From NCBI RefSeq assembly GCF_947492405.1, contig NZ_CANLMP010000008.1, positions 161,435-225,434 of the forward strand: a stretch of DNA of 64,000 nucleotides. The letters run 5' to 3'. The stretch is from an uncultured Aquimarina sp. (GTDB taxonomy: Bacteria > Bacteroidota > Bacteroidia > Flavobacteriales > Flavobacteriaceae). Below, in pieces: positions 41,672 to 50,641 of this stretch. The position numbers and the translations under genes were made by a program. A model generated the notes under the pieces. It was not told where the DNA came from, did no database searches, and was given only the letters and a program-made list of their open reading frames with translations. Positions within the stretch are counted from its first letter, which is position 1. Each line of letters starts with the position of its first letter.

Positions 41672-42100
41672 TTATGCTACCTCTCCATACGCGGCAGTTT
41701 TCATAACTGATGCCATAATACTATAGGTGTCAGCCCAAGCGGTTTCTACTTCTGGTGTAAAATCTTCTCCAAGTCCAGTTTCCAAGGTGCTTAGTAATGC
41801 AGCGCCCACTGTGTCATAATGAGAAGATTCTACTTTGTAATCCACATGCCTTTTTCCTAAATCTTGTAATATAGGTATGAGTCTATCTATATTACTTAGT
41901 CCTGCTACTGCAGAAGAAAGCATAGTCATTAATTTGTTTCCTTGTCCTTTCATAGCTTCGGCATCGTCGGCTGGAAATATCTTTTTTAATTCAGGATCCA
42001 ATTCGAAAAGCTTATTATAAAAAATTCCTGCAGCTGTCTCTGCAATAGGTGCTACTTTACTAAAGGACGTTTGTACCAATTCAATTGTGCGTTTTTCCAT
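41672..42100 (-). CDS. Single-domain globin (flavohaemoglobin globin-domain type)
   Basis: 142 aa, globin fold sequence FYNKLFELDPELKKIFP...LGKRHVDYKVESSHYDTVGAALLSTLE; no fused reductase. Confidence 0.88.
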   Translation of the reverse strand: MEKRTIELVQTSFSKVAPIAETAAGIFYNKLFELDPELKKIFPADDAEAMKGQGNKLMTMLSSAVAGLSNIDRLIPILQDLGKRHVDYKVESSHYDTVGAALLSTLETGLGEDFTPEVETAWADTYSIMASVMKTAAYGEVA

Positions 42101-42127
42101 AATTACGTTTTTTAAAGTGAGATAATG

Positions 42128-42150
42128 AAAAATTAAGTATTTATACTTAA
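42128..42150 (-). promoter_or_regulatory. Palindromic operator near -7 box (globin operon copy)
   Basis: AATTAAGTA-TTTA-TACTTAATT (42131-42152), 9-nt arms; on the minus strand followed by TAATTTTT, one mismatch to TAnnTTTG. Confidence 0.7.
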
Positions 42151-42630
42151 TTATGTTTCAAATATATTTTAATATTTGACAAAACACAAATATTGAATAT
42201 TCAATAAAAATGAATTTATACGTTATTTTTTTCTTTAAAAAACATGTATTGTTATTATAATTTAATTATTTAACTTTTTTATTAATAATAGTGTAATTTA
42301 GAATTTATGATATTGCATAACTTCTAAAAATACGTATTTGAACTTAATAAGTACGTTTTATGATAATCGTTTTATTCTGTTCTTTTTTTGCAAAAATGAT
42401 AATTACTGCTATCTAAAATACTTTTTAGAATATATAATATTAAGCTTTGGTATATAATAAGGAGAACCTGTTTTTTATATATAGTACAGTGCTTTTAGTC
42501 GGTTTTAATTTTAAATATAAGGGAATCAATACGTCTCTTTTTTCCGAAAAATGTTTTTTTGATATGTTCTTTTATGGATTTCATAATTCACAATGCTATT
42601 TGAAGTCTTCTCTTATAATTTGATTTGTTT

Positions 42631-42653
42631 TTAAGTAATAATACTTAATTTTG
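42631..42653 (+). promoter_or_regulatory. Palindromic operator between -33 TTTG and -7 TAATTTTG (nasA copy)
   Basis: TTAAGTAATAATACTTAATTTTG; a TTTG at 42624-42627 lies 18 nt upstream of TAATTTTG. Confidence 0.72.
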
Positions 42654-42684
42654 TGATTGTGTTTAATTGTAACAAAACTCTTTT

Positions 42685-45600
42685 ATGGCATTTAAATCTT
42701 ATAAGACTACTTGTTCGTATTGTGGTGTTGGTTGTGGAATAATAGCTAAAAAAGATCCTAAGGGAGTAATTACCGTAGAGGGAGATCCTGATCATCCTGT
42801 AAACAAAGGGATGTTATGTTCTAAAGGAATGAATTTACATCACGTTGTTCAGGATAAAAGTGATAGGATTTTGTATCCAGAGATGCGATGGAGTAAAGGA
42901 CATGAGCGTCAGCGAGTATCTTGGGATCAGGCTTTTGATCGTGCAACAGCGGTTTTTAATACTATTATTGATAAATATGGACCTGATAGCGTTGGGTTTT
43001 ATGTTTCAGGACAATGTCTTACAGAAGAGTATTACTTGGTAAACAAACTGACCAAAGGATTTATTGGGACTAATAATATAGATACGAATTCTAGATTATG
43101 CATGAGTTCCGCCGTTGTCGGGTATAAACAGGCGTTAGGTGAAGATAGTGTTCCGATTGCGTATGATGATATAGAGTTAGCGGATTGTTTTATGATTGCT
43201 GGAGCCAATCCTGCTTGGTGTCACCCGATTTTATTCAGAAGAATTGAAGCACATAAAGAACAAAATCCAGATACCAAAATTATTGTAGTTGATCCAAGAA
43301 AAACGCAATCCTGTGATATTGCGGATTTACATTTACAAATTATACCAGGTACAGATGTAGTATTGTATAATGCTATTGCTAAACGATTAATTGATCGAAG
43401 AAAAATTGATAAAAATTTTATAGCAAACCATACAGATAATTACGAATCGTTAAAAGAGTCTTTGCAATCTACCTCATTAACAGAGGCAGCAAAAATATGT
43501 GGAATTACTCTTGCTGATATAAAAAAAGCTGCTTCTTATATAAGCAATGCTAAAGGTTTTATAACACTTTGGGCGATGGGACTAAATCAGAGTTCTATAG
43601 GAGTCAATAAAAATAATGCACTTTTAAATTTATCCTTACTTACTGGGCATATCGGAAAACCAGGATCTGGTCCTTTTTCATTAACAGGACAACCTAACGC
43701 AATGGGAGGTAGAGAGGTAGGAGGAATGGCGAACCTATTGGCTGCACATAAAGATTTAAGTAATAAAGAACATAGAACAGAAGTTGCGAATTTTTGGGGA
43801 GGAAAAGAGATTTCTGAGAAACCAGGATTAACAGCTACAGAGATGTTTGATGCTCTGGAAAGTGGAAAACTAAAAGCAGTATGGGTTATATGTACAAATC
43901 CTTTAGTAAGTCTTCCTAATGCTAATAAGGTCGAAAAAGCTTTACAAAATGCTAAGTTTGTTGTTGTCCAGGATATCTCACATCGTTCAGAAACATTAGA
44001 GTATGCGGATTTAGTTTTGCCAGCTGCTGGTTGGGCAGAAAAAGAAGGAACAATGACTAATAGTGAGCGACGGATTACTTATTTGAATAAGGTGGTTGAT
44101 CCTCCTGGAGAAGCATTACCAGATTCAGAAATCCTTTGGAGGTTTGCACAACGAATGGGATACCGTGGGTTTGATTATACATCTGTAGAAGAGGTGTATA
44201 AAGAGCATTGTCGTTTGACTAAAAGCACAAATATTGATATTACTGGTTTAAATTACGATCGACTAAAAAATGAAGGTAGTTTTCAGTGGCCAGTGCCAGA
44301 AAGTAATCATTCAGGAACTGCACGTTTGTTTGAGGATAAGCGTTTTTATACAGATACAGGTAATGCAAAGTTTATAGTACCAAGATTTACCAAACCAACT
44401 TCAGAATTATTAACAGAGAAACATCCATTGATTTTAACAACTGGTAGAGTACGTGATCAATGGCATACCAGAACTAAAACAGGAAAAGTAAATAGATTAT
44501 TAACACACATCCCACATCCTTTTCTGGAAATGAACCAAGTAGACGCTTTTCTCAGAAAGATGAAAGATGGTGATATTGCTGTTGTAGAGAGTAAACGAGG
44601 AAAAGTACAGGTTAAGGTAAAGGTTAGTGATACTATTGGCAAGGGAGTGGTGTTCTTACCTATGCATTGGGGTAAAGTACTGGGAAATGATTATGGAAGA
44701 GCTAATAATCTAACAACTAGTATTGTTGATCCTATTTCTAAAGAACCTGATTTTAAGTTCTCTGCGGTGCAAGTTTCAAAATTTATAAAAGAAAAGCAGA
44801 AGATTTGTATTATTGGTGCTGGTACTGCAGCATATCGCTTTATACAAACGTATAGAGAGCATAATATGGAAGATGAGATCACCGTATTTTCCAAAGAGCC
44901 ATATCCTTTTTATAATCGTGTTTTACTACCAGAATATGTAAGCGAAGAACTTACCTGGGAGCAATTACAAAAAATGCGAGAAGGTAGTATGGAATCTCTT
45001 AATGTTACTTTATCTACAAGCAATCCAATTGCTGAGATCAACAGAGAGGAAAAGTATCTTGTAGATAGCAAAGGAGAAAAGCATCAGTATGATGTGGTCT
45101 TAATGGCTACAGGTAGTCGGGCTTTTGTCCCAAAAGAAGTACCTATCCATTTGCCAGGAAGATTTACTATGAGAGATCGCGGTGATGCAGATAAACTAAA
45201 GACATATCTTGATGATACCGGTTTGCCCGAAAACAAACAACATGTAACCATTGTAGGAGGTGGATTATTAGGTTTAGAACTGGCGGCAGCACTACGTAAA
45301 AAAGAAGTGAAAATTACTATCATACAACGAGGAAATCGATTGATGGAACGCCAGCTGGATATTGTAGCTAGTCGTTTGTTGGCAGAAGATGTGCGTGAAA
45401 AAGGGATACAAATTCATTTTGATAATGAGGTTGATACAGTATTTAATCAGGATTCTGGATCCTTATTAGTAAACCTGAAATCAGGAAAATCATTTACTTG
45501 CAATGCTGTAGTTTATTCTATTGGTACTATTCCTAATATTGATTTAGCGAAGGCTGTAGGTGTCACCTGTCGTCGCGGAATTGTAGTAAATCAATATTTA

Positions 45601-46203
45601 CAATCTAGTGATCCAGATATTTTTGCAGTAGGAGAAATCGCCGAATTCGAAGGAAATTTATTCGGAATTACAGCTGCAGCAGAGCAACAGGCTGATGTAG
45701 TAGCAAAATACCTTTTAGGAGATTTTAGCGCAATTTATAAAGGGTCTGTATTTATGAATATTCTGAAATTTGAAGATTTGGATCTTTGTAGTATTGGTAA
45801 TATTGATATGCCAAAAGATGATCCTACCTATGAAGAAGTTATTTTTATGGATGTAGGTAAGCGATTTTATAAGCGATGTATTATTAAAAACGATTGGCTG
45901 GTAGGAGCAATTTTGATGGGTGATAAGAGTGAGTTTGCAGACTTTAAAAGACTGATCGAAGAGAAAATAGAATTATCAGAAAAAAGAGAAGAATTGCTTA
46001 GATCATCACAACCTGATGAACCTGTACTTGGTAAATTGATTTGTTCTTGTAGTCAGGTAGGCGAAGGTAATCTAGAAGAAGCTATAAAATCTGGTTGTGA
46101 AGATTTCTCAGAACTTTGCATTAAAACAGGAGCAGGATTGGGTTGTGGAAGTTGTAAACCAGAAGTAAAAGAAGTGTTGAATAATGTAATGCAATTAGCT
46201 TAG
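42685..46203 (+). CDS. Assimilatory nitrate reductase: NasA molybdopterin subunit fused to NasB-like FAD/NAD domain and BFD-like [2Fe-2S]
   Basis: N-terminal CSYCGVGCG...CSKG (4Fe-4S), NasA motifs (GFYVSGQCLTEEYY, LTGQPNAMGGREVGG), then KICIIGAGTAAYRFIQTYRE (FAD), ICSCSQVGEGNLEEAI...GAGLGCGSCKPEV (BFD). Confidence 0.93.
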   Translation: MAFKSYKTTCSYCGVGCGIIAKKDPKGVITVEGDPDHPVNKGMLCSKGMNLHHVVQDKSDRILYPEMRWSKGHERQRVSWDQAFDRATAVFNTIIDKYGPDSVGFYVSGQCLTEEYYLVNKLTKGFIGTNNIDTNSRLCMSSAVVGYKQALGEDSVPIAYDDIELADCFMIAGANPAWCHPILFRRIEAHKEQNPDTKIIVVDPRKTQSCDIADLHLQIIPGTDVVLYNAIAKRLIDRRKIDKNFIANHTDNYESLKESLQSTSLTEAAKICGITLADIKKAASYISNAKGFITLWAMGLNQSSIGVNKNNALLNLSLLTGHIGKPGSGPFSLTGQPNAMGGREVGGMANLLAAHKDLSNKEHRTEVANFWGGKEISEKPGLTATEMFDALESGKLKAVWVICTNPLVSLPNANKVEKALQNAKFVVVQDISHRSETLEYADLVLPAAGWAEKEGTMTNSERRITYLNKVVDPPGEALPDSEILWRFAQRMGYRGFDYTSVEEVYKEHCRLTKSTNIDITGLNYDRLKNEGSFQWPVPESNHSGTARLFEDKRFYTDTGNAKFIVPRFTKPTSELLTEKHPLILTTGRVRDQWHTRTKTGKVNRLLTHIPHPFLEMNQVDAFLRKMKDGDIAVVESKRGKVQVKVKVSDTIGKGVVFLPMHWGKVLGNDYGRANNLTTSIVDPISKEPDFKFSAVQVSKFIKEKQKICIIGAGTAAYRFIQTYREHNMEDEITVFSKEPYPFYNRVLLPEYVSEELTWEQLQKMREGSMESLNVTLSTSNPIAEINREEKYLVDSKGEKHQYDVVLMATGSRAFVPKEVPIHLPGRFTMRDRGDADKLKTYLDDTGLPENKQHVTIVGGGLLGLELAAALRKKEVKITIIQRGNRLMERQLDIVASRLLAEDVREKGIQIHFDNEVDTVFNQDSGSLLVNLKSGKSFTCNAVVYSIGTIPNIDLAKAVGVTCRRGIVVNQYLQSSDPDIFAVGEIAEFEGNLFGITAAAEQQADVVAKYLLGDFSAIYKGSVFMNILKFEDLDLCSIGNIDMPKDDPTYEEVIFMDVGKRFYKRCIIKNDWLVGAILMGDKSEFADFKRLIEEKIELSEKREELLRSSQPDEPVLGKLICSCSQVGEGNLEEAIKSGCEDFSELCIKTGAGLGCGSCKPEVKEVLNNVMQLA

Positions 46204-46205
46204 GT

Positions 46206-47642
46206 ATGGAAGAATTTATGCATAGAGTAAATATCAAAGGTGGAATTTTATCTCCTAGTGAATTGCAGCGAATCATTATGTATGCAGAGGATCTGGGATT
46301 AGATACTTTTCATTTTGGATCCAGACAGGATATCATATTCCCATCAAAAGATACTAAAGGAAATATAGTCTCTGAACATGAATCATTTAATACTGATTTT
46401 TTTGCTCCAGAAACTGAGCAGAATATAAGTTGTTCCTACGTTTCTATAGATATTTTTAATTCTACAGTTTGGTTACGTGGTACGACCTATTTATATATTT
46501 TGGAGCAGTTTCGATATAAGCCAACACTAAAAATTAACATCTCAGATCCCCAACAACAAATGGTTTCTTTATTCTCAGGAGATCTTAATTTTATTGCATC
46601 TGCAAATGAAGATTATTGGTATCTATTCTTGAAATTACCAGGATGGGAAGAAGTGTTTTATCCAGTTTTAATATTTACCTGGGATATTGCAAAAGTGGCT
46701 CAGGAAATCGAAAAGATATATCAAAAAGTGAATAATGTTGAGGAGCTTTTTCAATTCCTCAACGAAAGTATTGATACGAATAATCGAGTTATAGAGAAAT
46801 CATTAAGTGTTAGTTTTAAACCATTTCCGTATTATGAAGGAATGAATAAAATGGGAATCAATCAATATTGGTTAGGATTGTATTGGAGAAATAATCAATA
46901 TGATCTAAAATTCCTTAAGGCAATTTGTGAGTTTTGTATTGAATATAGAATAGGTAAAATATGTTTAACTCCTTGGAAATCTTTTATCATAAAAGGAATT
47001 CCAAAGGAATGTAAATTACCATTAGAAAAGCTGTTAGGTCAGTTTGGAATTAATGTTCGTCATTCTGCATTAGAGTTAAATTGGCATTTGCCGGTAGCTA
47101 GTCAAAAAGCTCTGGATCTAAAAAAGTTCTTGGTCATGAATTTTGATCAAAATGATATTAGTACGTATGGTATGACTTTTACCATAAGCATTAGGCGTAA
47201 TCAAAAAAGATATTTTACGTCTGTTGTTATAGAAGAAAATAAAACACCTGAAGCGATAAAAGATTTTGTTATCAGACCAACTTATAATGTCTTGTATGCT
47301 AAAAATTTTGATCCTAATACGCGAAAATATATTGTATATGCGCAGGATATAGATCAAATGGATTTACCGGCTATATTGTTAGAATTAACAAAAGCTTATT
47401 TCCAGAATTTGGGAGAAGGTGACGAAGAAAGTTTTGGAGGAATTCGTGTTAAAAATGAGAAAACAGAGATCGAAGTATATCAATGTAAAGATTGTCAAAC
47501 AATATATGATCCATCTATAGGAGATCTTGTGTCGGATATTCCAGCAGGAACAGAGTTTAAAGACTTGCCAGAAACTTATCAATGTGCATTGTGTGAGTCT
47601 TCCAAAGATAGCTTTGAGAAAATGATATTAGAAGTGGTTTAG
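46206..47642 (+). CDS. Nitrite/sulfite-reductase-like scaffold protein with C-terminal rubredoxin domain
   Basis: NIR_SIR ferredoxin-like halves (HRVNIKGGILSPSELQRIIMYAEDLGLDTFHFGSRQDIIF; GKICLTPWKSFIIKG); C-terminal YQCKDCQTIYDPSIGD...YQCALCE (rubredoxin); 3 bp after the nasA stop. Confidence 0.8.
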   Translation: MEEFMHRVNIKGGILSPSELQRIIMYAEDLGLDTFHFGSRQDIIFPSKDTKGNIVSEHESFNTDFFAPETEQNISCSYVSIDIFNSTVWLRGTTYLYILEQFRYKPTLKINISDPQQQMVSLFSGDLNFIASANEDYWYLFLKLPGWEEVFYPVLIFTWDIAKVAQEIEKIYQKVNNVEELFQFLNESIDTNNRVIEKSLSVSFKPFPYYEGMNKMGINQYWLGLYWRNNQYDLKFLKAICEFCIEYRIGKICLTPWKSFIIKGIPKECKLPLEKLLGQFGINVRHSALELNWHLPVASQKALDLKKFLVMNFDQNDISTYGMTFTISIRRNQKRYFTSVVIEENKTPEAIKDFVIRPTYNVLYAKNFDPNTRKYIVYAQDIDQMDLPAILLELTKAYFQNLGEGDEESFGGIRVKNEKTEIEVYQCKDCQTIYDPSIGDLVSDIPAGTEFKDLPETYQCALCESSKDSFEKMILEVV

Positions 47643-47733
47643 GAGACTAAATAAGTATAGAGATTAGATTTTTTTATACTTTCTGTAGACCGATAGTACA
47701 TCGTTCCATCATACAGGATTGTCATAATGCATT

Positions 47734-47756
47734 GTCACATTGAGCTTGTCGAAGTG
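47734..47756. repeat. Possible dispersed REP-like fragment GTCACATTGAGCTTGTCGAAGTG
   Basis: Imperfect dyad in intergenic DNA; resembles short intergenic repeats of Bacteroidota genomes. Confidence 0.35.
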
Positions 47757-47815
47757 TTGTTATATGCACTCTAACATAGTTTTGAGATCATTTCTGCTAA
47801 GTATTTTAATTGATA

Positions 47816-48331
47816 TTATTTATTATGAAAATCCCTGTTCTTCACTGGTACATCTTCTTGTACATATAGGTCAACAATCGTGCGAACCTGACCAGAGAAT
47901 TGAGCATGTCTGTAACGTAATTGTAGACTGTCTTTACTAAGATATGTAATCTGAAAATTTTTATAATCTTTTTCTATGTTCATCATTTCAGGAAGTTGAT
48001 CACTTTTTAATTTGATAAAGTAGTGCCCTTTTTTACTTTGTGTGATCTCCCAATCAGCGATAAGCGATGGGCCACAATCGTGCTGTTCACTATTATTATC
48101 CTTCATAGTCATGTCGGGTTTATAAATGGTTCTATATGATAAGAAACAACCTGCCATATTCATTCGTGTACCATCATTATGTCGTTTTGCTATTTTCCAG
48201 GTTTTACCTGATATACCTGCAATAAGCTCAATAGAATTTTCAGGAATTTGATAAGGTTCTTTATTGCTTTTAGAACAAGAGAATGTTATAATCACGAAAG
48301 CTAATAACAATGTAGGATAGTATTTTTTCAT
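47816..48331 (-). CDS. Hypothetical lipoprotein
   Basis: Lipobox FVIITFSCSKS; 171 aa. Confidence 0.7.
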   Translation of the reverse strand: MKKYYPTLLLAFVIITFSCSKSNKEPYQIPENSIELIAGISGKTWKIAKRHNDGTRMNMAGCFLSYRTIYKPDMTMKDNNSEQHDCGPSLIADWEITQSKKGHYFIKLKSDQLPEMMNIEKDYKNFQITYLSKDSLQLRYRHAQFSGQVRTIVDLYVQEDVPVKNRDFHNK

Positions 48332-48538
48332 AATGTAAAGTTAGTGGCTTTATTTTGATCAAAAACTATTCCCATTTGAGATAATAACTATTACTCTTTT
48401 CCTCAGATAATAATCTCAAAGCAACAATAATTTTAGTTTTCGGTTTAAAGAGTGATGCTTAATGCTTATAATAAATAAAAAACGTCATCTTAATTTTTAT
48501 TCCTAAGTTCGCAATACACATAAACTTGTTACATTGCA

Positions 48539-49012
48539 ATGAAAGCAGCTACAGTAAGAGAATTAAAATTAGAACTAAACAATTGTTCACAACAGGAATT
48601 AGTAGCATTGTGTCTGCGATTATCTAAATTCAAAAAAGAAAATAAAGAATTACTTACATACTTGCTTTACGAAGCATCTGATGAAGACCATTATATAGCA
48701 GAAGTACGACAAGAAATCACCAAAGAGTTCGATCTTATTAATACCAGTAGTTATTACTACATAAAAAAAAGTGTTCGTAAAATTCTACGTATCAGTAAAA
48801 AGTATATCCGGTATTCTGGCAAAAAAGAAACAGAGGTAGAAATATTACTTCATTTCTGTTCAGAATTAAAAAATATGCGTCCTTCTATTAGAAATAACAA
48901 CGTATTGCTAGGGATTTATGAACGTCAAATAGCTAGTACTAAAAAAATCATAACTACTCTGCACGAAGATCTACAATATGATTATGAGCAAATGTTAGAT
49001 GCTCTGGGATAG
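48539..49012 (+). CDS. Hypothetical protein (157 aa)
   Basis: Intact ORF with codon usage consistent with neighbours. Confidence 0.65.
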   Translation: MKAATVRELKLELNNCSQQELVALCLRLSKFKKENKELLTYLLYEASDEDHYIAEVRQEITKEFDLINTSSYYYIKKSVRKILRISKKYIRYSGKKETEVEILLHFCSELKNMRPSIRNNNVLLGIYERQIASTKKIITTLHEDLQYDYEQMLDALG

Positions 49013-49015
49013 TTT

Positions 49016-50467
49016 CTATCCTTTGATCAATTTTAGAATATAATCCAGCTGACTATCTTTTCCTTGCATCAGATCTTCTACAGAAAGCAGTACTGTGCGA
49101 TCCGGAATAACACCAGAGCCTTTGGGAACGGTCTTGTCTTTTACGTAATGTGTTATTTTTTCCATAGACATTACCATAATAATCTTACTACCAGGTAACT
49201 CATAATAGACTGGAAATTGACCTGTATGAAAATAATAACCACCACCAGTTTCTTCTCCTACCAAAAGAATATCTGGATCGTTTTTAGCTAATAATACTAA
49301 GGCAGAACCTGCAGAAAAAGTTGTTCCATCAGCTAATACATAAACTTTACCATGAAATCTATCTCTATTAGGAATCATCATGGTTTCCAGATCATCAAAA
49401 TCCAGTTTCCATCCATCATATTTTGGATGATTATAGAATTTATCTTTTAAAAACTCTTTCTCGCCATATGTTCGGGTAACATATTTCCGTTCTGGAACTT
49501 CTAGTGAAGAAACAAAAGCACCGGTTCTTTGCTTATATAATTTGTTGGTGACAAAAGAAAAAAGATTAACAGAATTTGGTCTGAAACCACCATCATTGTT
49601 TCGTAGATCAATAATGAGATGCTTCATTTTCTTTTTATTAATTTGCTTAAAGAGTTTAATCAAACGAGATTTAAATGCGCTAATGTCTACTCCAAAAGAG
49701 TTAACAACCAAAACCGCTGTTTTCAGATCTTTTTTATAGTATACAAAAGGTTCTTTAGTATTAATATGTTTTGAGAAAAAAGCAACTTTATCTTCTTCCT
49801 GATGATATTTTGAAAAATAAGAGTTTCGGTTAATATTTCGGTGTTTTACATTCACAAAAGATTCTGCCTCCAGCGTGATTGTTTTCTCAGTACCATTTGG
49901 TTCTATATAATCAATTGTGTACTCTTTTTGTAGACCATATTCGTATGTGTAAAATAGGCCAAACTTTAGTTCGATATCTCGATATTTTCTGGTTAGATTA
50001 TAACCATCGGTAGGAGTATATTTTTTTAGGGCTTCCAGAATTTGTGTTGTAGGTTTATCTTGTATTTTGATAATTTTCGAACCTATAGGTATCCCAAAAT
50101 CATCCGTATCTATATAAAATTCTGCTTGTATGATCTTCAGAATTAGCGGAAAATAATACTGTGTAGTATTAAGTGTATTAGGTGCAAAAAGTAACAAATG
50201 CCCATCCCTTATCTGGTCAGTAACCTCTTGCATCTTCTTGAATACTTCGATATCAGAAATCTCTTCTGTTATTGATTCTTTGGTAACACCTAAAACAGAA
50301 TCCAGATCACTTTCACTAATATATTCATAAAGTGACGGATGTCCTTTTTTTAGTATGTTTTCGAAGATTTTAAAATCTTGTAGAGCCTTTTCTAGCGTTA
50401 GGTTTTTCTGAGCAAATAGCGTAGTAGATGTGATGACTAAAATTACAATACACAAAATGCGATTCAT
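49016..50467 (-). CDS. S41 family peptidase-like secreted protein
   Basis: Signal peptide; LIIDLRNNDGG and VLADGTTFSAGSALVLLAK tail-protease motifs. Confidence 0.85.
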   Translation of the reverse strand: MNRILCIVILVITSTTLFAQKNLTLEKALQDFKIFENILKKGHPSLYEYISESDLDSVLGVTKESITEEISDIEVFKKMQEVTDQIRDGHLLLFAPNTLNTTQYYFPLILKIIQAEFYIDTDDFGIPIGSKIIKIQDKPTTQILEALKKYTPTDGYNLTRKYRDIELKFGLFYTYEYGLQKEYTIDYIEPNGTEKTITLEAESFVNVKHRNINRNSYFSKYHQEEDKVAFFSKHINTKEPFVYYKKDLKTAVLVVNSFGVDISAFKSRLIKLFKQINKKKMKHLIIDLRNNDGGFRPNSVNLFSFVTNKLYKQRTGAFVSSLEVPERKYVTRTYGEKEFLKDKFYNHPKYDGWKLDFDDLETMMIPNRDRFHGKVYVLADGTTFSAGSALVLLAKNDPDILLVGEETGGGYYFHTGQFPVYYELPGSKIIMVMSMEKITHYVKDKTVPKGSGVIPDRTVLLSVEDLMQGKDSQLDYILKLIKG

Positions 50468-50587
50468 GTGATAATTATTAATATATAATCTATAAAGACT
50501 TTTTATAAGAAAAGATGTGACAACCCCTTGTTTTCTGAAATGTAAAAGTAATAAATTAGAGGTAGGTAGTTATTACGAACAATAAAA

Positions 50588-50620
50588 AAAACAGGTGCTT
50601 TTTATAGCACCTGTTTTTTC
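50588..50620. terminator. Bidirectional rho-independent terminator
   Basis: AAAAACAGGTGCT-TTTTAT-AGCACCTGTTTTTT. Confidence 0.85.
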
Positions 50621-50641
50621 GAAAAACGTATTGAAATATGA

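Noticed and set aside
46206-47642. Calling this ORF a functional second nitrite reductase
   Set aside because: The siroheme/4Fe-4S cysteine pattern is not present; only the scaffold and rubredoxin motifs are supported.
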